Source: an uncultured Porphyromonas sp.
GTDB lineage: Bacteria; Bacteroidota; Bacteroidia; Bacteroidales; Porphyromonadaceae
Length of the DNA stretch: 16,214 nt
Direction: 5' to 3'
Assembly (NCBI RefSeq): GCF_905372525.1
Contig: NZ_CAJPPN010000050.1
Span: 1 to 16,214, forward strand
Positions 6,395 to 13,116 of the stretch are shown here, piece after piece (position 1 is the first letter of the stretch; the number at the start of each line of letters is the position of its first letter). The notes under the pieces are model-generated. The model saw nothing but the letters and a program-made list of their open reading frames with translations. It was not told the DNA's origin and searched no databases. A program made the translations under genes and the position numbers.

Positions 6395-6490
6395 GGGTAA
6401 GCGATCTACATCGCACCGCTACAACCTAATACCCTTGCTGCGATCAAGCCCTGGGGGAGTCAAAGGGAGCTGGTCGTATAGGACTTACCC
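6395..6490 (-). other. Structured leader of the tRNA-Thr transcript
   Basis: Between the predicted start (near 6489) and the tRNA lie about 100 bases. GGGTAAG (6395-6401) and CTTACCC (6484-6490) are exact inverted repeats at the two ends, and GCGAT/ATCGC (6401-6414) form a small hairpin. In the primary transcript these would close the leader into a loop beside the mature tRNA 5' end. It is not a second tRNA. Confidence 0.35.
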
Positions 6491-6495
6491 GAGTG

Positions 6496-6525
6496 CAAAA
6501 GTAGTATAATTCTGCGAATATACAA
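6496..6525 (-). promoter_or_regulatory. Strong promoter of the tRNA-Thr gene
   Basis: On the minus strand TTG (6523-6525), 19 bases, TACTTTTG (6496-6503): a good Bacteroidetes vegetative promoter in the right orientation and place for the tRNA. It lies about 80 bases from the repeat element at 6607. Confidence 0.65.
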
Positions 6526-6771
6526 GGAGGGTGCACTTCCCGCCCACAAATGCGAGTCAAACACAGCCCCCCTCACTTACCTTTCACCTTTATCCCCCTC
6601 GGGAATCAGGGCCGACGCATGATCTCGCTCACACACTCCTGCCTTTGGATCTTCGGACGTATTATTTCATATCCCAGGGAGCCTTAGCCCATCACTAGAG
6701 ATCCGACGTAATTATCCCCAAGGAATGGACATACAAGCAAGCCCTACAGAGAAGATGCTTAGAGCACACTT

Positions 6772-6833
6772 GTGTACACGCGTGTATACTGTTGTGTACA
6801 CGTGGGTATACAGTTGTGTACACACGTGTACAC
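6772..6833. repeat. Three tandem 18-bp near-palindromes, 22-bp period (copy 1)
   Basis: The units are GTGTACACGCGTGTATAC (6772-6789), GTGTACACGTGGGTATAC (6794-6811) and GTGTACACACGTGTACAC (6816-6833), separated by TGTT and AGTT. Each is close to its own reverse complement. The 22-bp phasing is about two helical turns, as expected for dimers binding on one DNA face (operator or iteron style), though the units could also fold as RNA hairpins. Confidence 0.7.
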
Positions 6834-6835
6834 TC

Positions 6836-6857
6836 ATCCCTCCTAGGTAGGAGGGAT
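6836..6857. repeat. 9-bp hairpin next to the array (copy 1)
   Basis: ATCCCTCCT (6836-6844) is an exact reverse complement of AGGAGGGAT (6849-6857), with loop AGGT. It follows the third array unit by two bases and recurs at 14041-14062 in copy 2, slightly decayed. Confidence 0.5.
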
Positions 6858-6971
6858 TCGCATGGCATATATAGACTAGGACATAGATACTTCTATCTTC
6901 GGCGTATACTCCTTGACGACCTTGCCCTCGCACTATAGTGATTTCATGCGTCAGCCCTACCTCGGGGGAAT

Positions 6972-7169
6972 GCCCCATAGTATCGGCTAAGGGAAAAAGC
7001 TATATTTACCATAGAAATAAAGGGGAAGAGAGAAGCGCCCCACCACTATAGTGGGGTACTGCTAATCAAATTGCTCTCACTTCGTGGTGCGGGCAAGGCC
7101 TCCCAGTAGAGTGGCTCGAAGCAGTAGTCTTCCCCCCAAAGTGTTGTTTGCAACATAGTGTTTATACAG
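6972..7169. other. Intergenic leader with small hairpins
   Basis: CCCCAC (7038-7043) pairs with GTGGGG (7051-7056), and TGTTG (7142-7146) pairs with CAACA (7151-7155) just ahead of the next gene. I see no TAnnTTTG box on the plus strand, so the promoter of the downstream genes is not identified. Confidence 0.3.
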
Positions 7170-7976
7170 ATGAAGAAACAAGTACAGACTGAGAAGTGGC
7201 AGAGGATACCTCTCGAAGAGGATCCCCACCTATCCCCCATGGCTCAATACCCTCACGCTAAGCAACGGGAGGAGGTGTCTACATACCCGAGACTAGGGAT
7301 AGCCCGCCTGCTACAGAGGGCTCCGCTCGCCCCGCTCCTGCCTATTCTCCTTTTCCTATTTTCTACTTGGGCAGCTGGACAGAGCCCTGCTACCCCTTCG
7401 GATCAACATACTGATCCCCTAACGCTCCAGTACGAGGAGCAGCTAGACCGGAGCCTCCCCTTCCGCTCCCCTCTGCTGAGCTCCACTGTAGGAGCAGACA
7501 CCCTCGAGTATGAGGGGAGACGCTACCCCCTAGCGGTCTCACCTCTGGTGTCACTACGTGGCTACACCCAGCTACTAGAGCAGAACGACTTCATCGTCAT
7601 TGGTTTCGGGTTACGTTGTACCAATATCGGAGTATCTTGTAGCTGGGTCGTGAGGGATGGTACACTATACCTTAGCTCTGTCCGACCCTATGGGAGTGCC
7701 CAGGAGCTCACGGATCAGACACTCGCCCCGACCTCTGCCACCGAAGGGCTATCACCCTGGATCTTTCGCCTACGCTCCTTCCTAAGAGGCGGGCAAGGAG
7801 ATACTCCGTTCTGTGCTGAATGGTTCGATGGGACGCTCCGAGCCCGTATAGCAGAAGACCGCAAGGCCTCCTCGGCTATACAGCATGAGCTCTTACTCAC
7901 CTTCAATCAGGGAAAGCTCGTCGCCCTACAACGAATCGCAATCCAAGTGCTCGAAAAGAAAACGTTCAGCAAGTAA
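7170..7976 (+). CDS. Exported or membrane-anchored protein of unknown function
   Basis: I do not recognise the family. From the ATG at 7170 the product is 268 aa; a GTG at 7158 would add four residues. A single hydrophobic stretch (LLPILLFLFSTWAAGQ) starts about 55 residues in, which is late for a signal peptide. An in-frame GTG at 7275, immediately preceded by the purine-rich GGGAGGAG, would give a normal signal peptide of about 36 residues ending at AAGQ; its spacing to the GTG is tight. The mature part has the pattern CSWVVRDGTLYLSSV, reminiscent of short beta-rich W-x-x-x-DG-x-LYL segments in Bacteroidetes exported proteins; this is only an impression. Two more signal-peptide genes follow on the same strand, 109 bases on. 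Confidence 0.65.
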   Translation: MKKQVQTEKWQRIPLEEDPHLSPMAQYPHAKQREEVSTYPRLGIARLLQRAPLAPLLPILLFLFSTWAAGQSPATPSDQHTDPLTLQYEEQLDRSLPFRSPLLSSTVGADTLEYEGRRYPLAVSPLVSLRGYTQLLEQNDFIVIGFGLRCTNIGVSCSWVVRDGTLYLSSVRPYGSAQELTDQTLAPTSATEGLSPWIFRLRSFLRGGQGDTPFCAEWFDGTLRARIAEDRKASSAIQHELLLTFNQGKLVALQRIAIQVLEKKTFSK

Positions 7977-8085
7977 CCTCCCCCTCATCAGCTCGCTCAA
8001 TTATCGTCTTGCTCTCTTCACTTGTCCCAACCAACATACACAGCTGGTCCGACACTCCACACTCAGAAACTAAAGCTCACGACCC

Positions 8086-8667
8086 ATGAAGCGACTACTC
8101 TTCCTTCTCCTTACCCTCCTCCACTGCACAGCTTGGAGTCAGGGATACAATGCTCCTGACTCCATCTATGTCGCGACCGGGGCAGTCTATATTCCTCCCA
8201 TATCGGGGGAACCCATATACCTCCTTGCCTCGCCACTACGCCCAGTGAAGCCACGTGGGAGCAAGAAAAGAACCCGAGACTGGGTCAAGGTGGACTTCTC
8301 TGATGAGAATAATATTATTATCGTTAATGTTGGAGATCCTTTAGTCATTGAGAACTTCTTTGCCTACTATGCGGCTGAATTCCCTAAGATGAAGGAATAC
8401 GAACTCTACTACAAGGGGACGGGGGAGGAGATCACCAAGGAGGACTTCGACTCAATCAAGTTCACTCGTATGCCTATGGCTCTTCGTGAGATCAAGAAGT
8501 ATAAGCTACCACGAACAAGGCGCACCTTGAGGGAAGTCGATCGATGGCAACACCCTCACCTCTTCGTCATCGAGCACGACAAGAAGGCTAGCCGCTACTA
8601 CAAGTACCGCATAGCCCTCGTGATCTACATCGACTATCATCACCCTGAGGCTTACACAGTACACTAA
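8086..8667 (+). CDS. Secreted protein of unknown function, tandem paralogue A
   Basis: 193 aa. The N-terminus MKRLLFLLLTLLHCTAWSQG is a classic signal peptide with cleavage after WS or SQ. The mature part is rich in Tyr and charged residues, with segments such as GEPIYLLASPL, NNIIIV, VIENFFAYYAAEF, MKEYELYYKGTGEE and RWQHPHLFVIEHDKKA. I recognise no domain. It is one of a pair: the next gene begins exactly 600 bp later and is about 83 percent identical by eye (roughly 32 differences in 193). Function unknown; probably periplasmic or outer-envelope. Any lipid anchoring is not evident, because the only Cys lies in the hydrophobic core (LLHC) and is not a convincing lipobox. Confidence 0.8.
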   Translation: MKRLLFLLLTLLHCTAWSQGYNAPDSIYVATGAVYIPPISGEPIYLLASPLRPVKPRGSKKRTRDWVKVDFSDENNIIIVNVGDPLVIENFFAYYAAEFPKMKEYELYYKGTGEEITKEDFDSIKFTRMPMALREIKKYKLPRTRRTLREVDRWQHPHLFVIEHDKKASRYYKYRIALVIYIDYHHPEAYTVH

Positions 8668-8685
8668 TGCAAGCATGAGTGCTCC

Positions 8686-9267
8686 ATGAAGCGACTACTC
8701 TTCCTCCTCCTTACCCTCCTCCACTGCACAGCTTGGAGTCAGGGATACAATGCTCCTGACTCCATCTATGTCGCGAGCGGGGCAGTCTATATTCCTCCCG
8801 TATCGGGAGAACCCATATACCTCCTTGCCTCGCCACTAAAGTCTGGACACACACCTGGCCATAAGCTAAGAACCCGAGACTGGGTCAAGGTGGACTATTC
8901 TGATCGGAATAATATCATTATCATGGGGTTTGGAAACTCTTTAGTCATTGAGAACCTATTTATCTACTATGCAGCTGGATTTCCTGGAATGAAGGAATAC
9001 GAACTCTACTACAAGGGGACGGGAGAGGAGATTGCTAAGGAGGACTTCGACTCAATCAAGTTCACCCGTATGCCTACGGCTCTTCGTGAGATCAAGAAGT
9101 ATAAGCTACCACGGACAAGGCGTTCCTCGGGGGAAGTCGATCGATGGCAACACCCTCACCTCTTCGTCATTGAGCACGACAAGAAGGCTGGCCGCTACTA
9201 CAAGTACCGCATAGCCCTCGTGATCTACATGGACTATAATCACCCTGAGGCCCACATGATACACTAA
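8686..9267 (+). CDS. Secreted protein of unknown function, tandem paralogue B
   Basis: 193 aa, same length as copy A with no gaps. The first 30 residues, including the signal peptide, are identical to copy A. Differences cluster at residues 52-61 (RPVKPRGSKK against KSGHTPGHKL), in 71-100 and at 147-149, while 101-145 and 150-170 are nearly unchanged. The 18-base spacer after copy A (TGCAAGCATGAGTGCTCC) recurs in diverged form after copy B, so the duplicated unit is gene plus spacer. The clustered changes suggest diversifying selection or conversion on exposed segments; that is inference. Confidence 0.8.
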   Translation: MKRLLFLLLTLLHCTAWSQGYNAPDSIYVASGAVYIPPVSGEPIYLLASPLKSGHTPGHKLRTRDWVKVDYSDRNNIIIMGFGNSLVIENLFIYYAAGFPGMKEYELYYKGTGEEIAKEDFDSIKFTRMPTALREIKKYKLPRTRRSSGEVDRWQHPHLFVIEHDKKAGRYYKYRIALVIYMDYNHPEAHMIH

Positions 9268-9300
9268 TGCAAGTATGAGCGCCTCATGAAGCGGTGACTC
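9268..9300 (+). pseudogene. Stub of a third tandem copy (ATG AAG CGG TGA)
   Basis: After copy B the spacer repeats (TGCAAGTATGAGCGCCTC) and a third ATGAAGCG start lies at 9286, exactly 600 bp after the second start. It reads Met-Lys-Arg and stops (TGA, 9295-9297), and similarity to the paralogues ends there. This marks the right boundary of the duplication unit or the remains of a lost third copy. Confidence 0.6.
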
Positions 9301-9340
9301 CCGTCACCCACAGGTTCGCTCCTAGGTTATCGCCTAGATG

Positions 9341-9382
9341 GATACAGCCAGAGAGGGGGTATTTCCCCTCTTTGGCTGTATC
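9341..9382. terminator. 18-bp hairpin between convergent genes (bidirectional terminator)
   Basis: Left arm 9341-9358 (GATACAGCCAGAGAGGGG) pairs with 9365-9382, with one G-U wobble and loop GTATTT. It sits between the plus-strand paralogues and the minus-strand peptidase gene, with TATTTGGGTAT on the plus-strand side. It probably ends transcription from both directions. Confidence 0.65.
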
Positions 9383-9425
9383 TATTTGGGTATGAATAAT
9401 ACTTCCGCAAGTGGAGGGCGAGACG

Positions 9426-11474
9426 CTAAGCCTTCACCCCATCCCGACGCAGCAGGGCATCGATCGTAGGCGCCTTGCCACGGAAGGCCTCATAGAGCTG
9501 CTCGGCATCACGCTTATCTCCCTCGGAGAGCACCTCACGACGGAAGCGTCCTGCCGTCTCACGACTGAAGATACCCTCCTCCTGGAAGGCTGCGAAGGCA
9601 TCCGCATCCAGCACCTCCGCCCACTTGTAGCCATAGTACCCCACAGCATAGCCTCCGGAGAAGATATGCCCAAAGGAGGTACTCATCTGGCAGGGGGCAG
9701 GGCTAGGAGCTAGGAGCACAGCCCGCTGCCAAGCCTGCTCCTCGAAGGCCTTCGTATCCAGCCCCTCCCCGAGGGGTTCGGTGATCGTATGCCAAGCCAT
9801 ATCCAGATAGCCAAAGCTCAGCTGACGGCAGGCAGCATAGCCGACGAGGAAGTGCCGAGCCTGCTCCATACGCTGGATGAGCTCCTCGGGCAGTGCCTCC
9901 CCGCTCTCATAGTGGCGAGCGAAGGTCAGGAGCCACGTGCGCTCGTCCAGCCAGTTCTCCATCAGCTGGCTGGGGAGCTCAACGAAGTCTCGTACGACAT
10001 TCGTACCGCTAAGTGAGCTATAGCGCGCCGAGGCAAACATCCCATGCAGAGCGTGCCCGAACTCATGTAGGAACGTACGCACCTCGCCCGGAGTGAGCAG
10101 CGCAGGGTGTCCCTCCGTAGGCGGAGTGAAGTTCATGACCAGCACGATATGCGGGCGGTGGTCTACGCCCTCGGTGCTGTGGTACTGCTCCTGGAGGTTG
10201 TTCATCCATGCCCCACTCTGCTTCCCCTCACGAGGGAAGAAGTCCGTGTAGAGGAGTCCGAGGTAGCTACCATCGGCATCAGTCACCTCGTAGGCACGTA
10301 CATCGGGATGGTAGAGGGGGAGATCAGGACGAGGAGTGAAGTGTATGCCATAGAGCGTCGTCGCTAGACCAAAAACAGCGTCCGAGACCCGAGAGAGCTC
10401 GAAGTAAGGGCGGAGCATCTCCTCGTCCAGCTCGTAGTAAGCCCTCTGATACTGCTGTGCCCAGTAGCTCCAGTCCCACGGCTGTAGGGGCTCTGTCTGC
10501 CCGTGCTCCCGAGCATAGGCCTCTACACGAGCTAGCTCGTCCTCGGCGATGGGACGATAGGCGTCGAGGAGCTCATCTAGGAGCTGATAGACGGCCTCGG
10601 GTCGGCGTGCCATACGTAGGCGCAGAGCCTTCTCGGCATAGTTCTTAGCGCCGAGGAGCTGGGCATACTCTAGACGAAGGTTCGCCAGCTCACGGATGAG
10701 CTCCCTATTGTCATACTCATCTCCTGCCGCACCGACCGTCATCTTAGCCCGGTACATCTCCTCACGGAGACGACCGTCGGGGCAGTGCTGCATGAAGGGG
10801 AAGAAGCTAGGAGCAGCAAGGGTGAAGACCCAGCCCTCTCGCCCCTCCTCTCGGGCAAGCGACTCGGCAGCACGCAGTGACGTCTCGGGCATCCCCTCGA
10901 GACTGCGGGCATCGGTGACGTGGAGGCGGAAGCGTTGCTGATCCTTGAGGTTGTTCTGGCTGAAGGTCAGGCTGAGCTCACTCATACGAGCCTGGATCTG
11001 CTTGAGCTGCTCCTTCGCCTCGGGGGGCAGGAGGGCACCCCGCTCTGTGAAGCCCTCGTAGGTACGCTCCAGGAGGCGAAGATCCTCAGCATCCAGCGCC
11101 AGCCCCTCACGCTCCTTCCACACTGAGCGGACACGCTCGAAGAGGGCATCGGAGAGTGTGATGAACGAGGAGAGAGCCGAGAGCCGAGGGGTAACCTCCT
11201 GACTGATGGCCATCAGCTCATCCGTGGCCGCAGCATGCAGGAGGTTGAAGAAGATCCCCGACACCCACTCCAGCCGAGCACCACTACGCTCGAGGACTGC
11301 AATGGTATTGGCGAAGGTAGGGCGATCCTCACTGGCGATGAGGGCTTGGATCTCCTGCTCCTTCTCCTGAATAGCTTGATCAAAGGCTTCTCGGAAGTCC
11401 CCCACCTGTACTTGATCAAAGGGGTACGCACCATGCGGTGTCGTCGTGGGCTGTAATAGGCTGTTCATCAGCAT
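9426..11474 (-). CDS. dcp: M3 family peptidyl-dipeptidase (Dcp)
   Basis: This zinc metallopeptidase removes C-terminal dipeptides from oligopeptides and serves in peptide catabolism. The zinc motif HEFGH lies at 470-474 (ligands H470 and H474, catalytic E471), and the third ligand is E499 in DFVELPSQLMENW, matching the M3 spacing of about 25 residues. Downstream, SGGYAVGYYGYKWAEVLDADAF (from about 606) is the substrate-side segment typical of Dcp/oligopeptidase A. The length of 682 aa is normal for Dcp. No signal peptide is visible, so it is probably cytoplasmic, although some Bacteroidetes relatives are exported. A start at residue 3 (MNSLLQP) is also possible. No clear promoter box was found upstream. 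Confidence 0.93.
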   Translation of the reverse strand: MLMNSLLQPTTTPHGAYPFDQVQVGDFREAFDQAIQEKEQEIQALIASEDRPTFANTIAVLERSGARLEWVSGIFFNLLHAAATDELMAISQEVTPRLSALSSFITLSDALFERVRSVWKEREGLALDAEDLRLLERTYEGFTERGALLPPEAKEQLKQIQARMSELSLTFSQNNLKDQQRFRLHVTDARSLEGMPETSLRAAESLAREEGREGWVFTLAAPSFFPFMQHCPDGRLREEMYRAKMTVGAAGDEYDNRELIRELANLRLEYAQLLGAKNYAEKALRLRMARRPEAVYQLLDELLDAYRPIAEDELARVEAYAREHGQTEPLQPWDWSYWAQQYQRAYYELDEEMLRPYFELSRVSDAVFGLATTLYGIHFTPRPDLPLYHPDVRAYEVTDADGSYLGLLYTDFFPREGKQSGAWMNNLQEQYHSTEGVDHRPHIVLVMNFTPPTEGHPALLTPGEVRTFLHEFGHALHGMFASARYSSLSGTNVVRDFVELPSQLMENWLDERTWLLTFARHYESGEALPEELIQRMEQARHFLVGYAACRQLSFGYLDMAWHTITEPLGEGLDTKAFEEQAWQRAVLLAPSPAPCQMSTSFGHIFSGGYAVGYYGYKWAEVLDADAFAAFQEEGIFSRETAGRFRREVLSEGDKRDAEQLYEAFRGKAPTIDALLRRDGVKA

Positions 11475-11519
11475 GCGAATGTTTGATAAATATGTGGTGG
11501 CTCTCCTCGGCTCATGTAC

Positions 11520-11738
11520 TTAGGCAGAGGCAGAGGAGGAGAGCCCTTTCTCGTCAGAACACCTGCGGTCACGATAGAGTTTAGCCTTCGCCTCCGAGCC
11601 TAGGAGCTTGAGCACTCCATCCACAGCCTTAGTTGGGCAGGCTGTGGGCTTGCGACGAAGACCTCTCCATAGCTGGGCGCACACCGCAGAGATAGCGACC
11701 ATCCCCCCCACGTACACCTTCGGCGGGCAGGAGGGCAC
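11520..11738 (-). CDS. Possible 72-codon protein with GTG start, uncertain
   Basis: An open frame from GTG at 11738 encodes VPSCPPKVYVGGMVAISAVC, then LWRGLRRKPTACPTKAVDGV, and ends in a Ser/Ala tail. Codon choice (AAG, CTC, GAC, CGT/CGC) resembles neighbouring genes, and four Cys occur as CP-type motifs. There is no ATG; the frame opens only nine codons earlier after a TAA, and no promoter is seen. It lies 45 bases upstream of the peptidase gene on the same strand. It could be a small protein, a decayed gene or chance. The opposite strand carries a 63-codon frame that looks less gene-like. Confidence 0.3.
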   Translation of the reverse strand: MPSCPPKVYVGGMVAISAVCAQLWRGLRRKPTACPTKAVDGVLKLLGSEAKAKLYRDRRCSDEKGLSSSASA

Positions 11739-11897
11739 AGAGCTGGGTAGCTTCTTCCACGCTTACTATAAGGGGGTAGCTTGTAGAAAAGCGAACTAGC
11801 CGAGCAGACCTACGGCTCGGCTAGGAATATCGAAGGGATATAGATACACTGCAGGGAGCAGGCCTCGCTACACTAGAGGCTATGGTCTCGCCATGTA

Positions 11898-12317
11898 CTA
11901 GAGGACGAGGTGCCCGTCGGCGTCTAGGTGCCAATGGGGATTGTGGGCGACCTCGATCACATAGCCGTCCAAGTCCCTAAAGTAGCCACTATAGCCACCC
12001 CAAAAGACCCGCTCGGCAGGCTTCACAATGACCGCCCCGAGTCGCTCTGCCTCCTGCATCACGGCATCGACCTCCTCCTCGGACACTGCGTTGTAGCTTA
12101 GGGTCATCCCCGAGAAGTGCGTCGGCTGGTGAGTCAGTGTAGTATCTACCTCCAGCTCCTGTAGGGGATACAGCCCCAGCACGATCCCACCGAGGGGGAA
12201 GAGCACGTAGTCCTCCATACTCCGCTCCGAGGGCTTCCAGCCCAAGCCTTCGTAGAAGGCCCGAGCTCTCCCGACGTCCTTTACGCCTAGTGTGATTAGG
12301 GTTAGTCTCTGTCTCAT
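11898..12317 (-). CDS. VOC family (glyoxalase/bleomycin-resistance fold) protein
   Basis: 139 aa with the two beta-alpha-beta-beta-beta modules of the vicinal oxygen chelate fold. The first is LTLITLGVKDVGRARAFYEG through GGIVLGLYP. The second is GMTLSYNAVSEEEVDAVMQE, then AERLGAVIVKPAERVFWGGY and SGYFRDLDGYVIEVAHNPHW. The glutamate in YVIEVAHNP is the usual C-terminal metal ligand. The N-terminal His ligand expected in true glyoxalase I is not evident (ITLGV), so the reaction is unknown; an uncharacterised VOC enzyme is the safe call. Probably cytoplasmic and monocistronic, with about 250 bases to the next gene upstream. Confidence 0.88.
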   Translation of the reverse strand: MRQRLTLITLGVKDVGRARAFYEGLGWKPSERSMEDYVLFPLGGIVLGLYPLQELEVDTTLTHQPTHFSGMTLSYNAVSEEEVDAVMQEAERLGAVIVKPAERVFWGGYSGYFRDLDGYVIEVAHNPHWHLDADGHLVL

Positions 12318-12370
12318 CTTTCTTTGCTTTGCCTCCCTCGGGAGGTGTTCTCATTTATTCTCTTGTCTTC

Positions 12371-12396
12371 GCTAGCCCCCCTACCGAGGGGGTAGC
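12371..12396. terminator. Hairpin between VOC and DUF2752 genes
   Basis: GCTA-(G)-CCCCC (12371-12380) pairs with GGGGGTAGC (12388-12396), with one bulged base. It is about 170 bases past the DUF2752 stop and 55 bases before the VOC start. A modest terminator candidate for the membrane-protein pair. Confidence 0.35.
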
Positions 12397-12568
12397 TTCG
12401 GTGATGAAGCCTAGCCTACCTAGCGGGAGCAAGCTGTCCTGCCCTAGAGCCTAGGCCGTCACTACCTCACCTCTACCCTTCGCCAACCCTACGGAGGGGG
12501 CTCATCTCCCGACTGGGTGATACCTTGCTCGCTCCACGTAGCGCTCGTGAGCCCCGCTACACGGGAGC

Positions 12569-12964
12569 TTAGCACCCGAGGACGTTGCGCAAGATCCACC
12601 AAAGGATCACGAATCCCATCAGCAGACTCACGATATAGGGGCTTAGGAGGATGGCTCTTAGCCGAGGTGTCCGTGCCCCAAAGAAGGCATTGTAGAGGTA
12701 GAGCAGCATAAGGGGAACCATCACGATGAGCGCATAATTGTAGCGGATCGCCCCCAGCAGGTCACCCCGGAGGAAGGCTTGTCCCGCTCGCTGCAGTCCG
12801 CAGCCAGGACAACGAGCCCCCGTGAGTGAAAGGAAAAGGCACGGCACCCCCCTGCCCTCCCTCATCAGGAAAAGGTCAAGGAGGAGCAAGCCGGCAAATA
12901 CAAGGAAGACAGCCGCCCGTCCACCCCACTTCGTACTCAGCCAGCTGAAGTAAACCCTAGCCAT
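12569..12964 (-). CDS. DUF2752 membrane protein
   Basis: From the ATG at 12964 the product is 131 aa beginning MARVYFSWLSTKWGGRAAVF. It holds the DUF2752 signature GARCPGCGLQRAGQAFLRGD, then a conserved AIRYN, and three hydrophobic helices (about residues 15-32, 80-95 and 110-128). The CPxCG motif is the family hallmark; its biochemical role is unknown. An upstream ATG at 13039 would add 25 acidic and Gly-rich residues unlike the family, so the shorter start is preferred, with AGAGGA at a reasonable spacing before it. It follows the TM2 gene on the same strand, and the two families often neighbour each other in Bacteroidetes. Confidence 0.85.
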   Translation of the reverse strand: MARVYFSWLSTKWGGRAAVFLVFAGLLLLDLFLMREGRGVPCLFLSLTGARCPGCGLQRAGQAFLRGDLLGAIRYNYALIVMVPLMLLYLYNAFFGARTPRLRAILLSPYIVSLLMGFVILWWILRNVLGC

Positions 12965-13056
12965 AGGTTCATCCTCTAGGTCATCTCCCCGACGACCGCC
13001 CCCTTCATCTCCATCATCTTCCCCGACGACCGACACCATAGGGTGCGAAGGAGCAA

Positions 13057-13091
13057 GCCCCCCTTCCTAGCCGAAGGATGGGGAGGGGGGC
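13057..13091. other. G/C hairpin between TM2 and DUF2752 genes
   Basis: GCCCCCCTTCC (from 13057) faces GGGGAGGGGGGC (13080-13091), forming a stem of at least eight G-C-rich pairs just past the TM2 stop codon. It could attenuate transcription into the DUF2752 gene or simply end the TM2 message. Confidence 0.35.
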
Positions 13092-13116
13092 ATGGAGCTC
13101 CTCGGGGCTGGTGGAG

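Larger units (their letters stand above)
6607..6959. mobile_element. MITE-like non-coding element, copy 1 (about 353 bp)
   Basis: The ends are imperfect inverted repeats. 6607-6628 (CAGGGCCGACGCATGA...) matches the reverse complement of 6938-6959 (TAGGGCTGACGCATGA...) at 17 of 22 positions. The flanks carry a direct repeat, CCTCGGGAAT (6597-6606) and CCTCGGGGGAAT (6960-6971), which differ by two G and look like an aged target-site duplication. A second copy in the same orientation lies at 13813-14165. No credible protein is encoded. Inside are a three-unit 22-bp-period array (6772-6833) and a hairpin (6836-6857). The small size, terminal repeats and absence of a transposase fit a miniature inverted-repeat element; the mobilising enzyme is not in the window. 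Confidence 0.6.

Noticed and set aside
6772..6833. CRISPR array
   Set aside because: There are only three units, the spacers are 4 bases long and almost identical, and no cas genes are present. Phased binding sites or iteron-like repeats fit better.
6712..6978. 88-codon minus-strand frame through element copy 1 (and frames at 13729-14028 and 13997-14377 in copy 2)
   Set aside because: The Val/Tyr/Thr/His-rich peptide comes from translating the GTGTACAC array. The frames are not conserved in length or phase between the two copies.
12965..13039. N-terminal extension of the DUF2752 protein
   Set aside because: The 25 extra residues are acidic and Gly/Arg-rich, arise from a repeated CCCCGACGACC sequence, and do not resemble the family. 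The ATG at 12964 is better placed.
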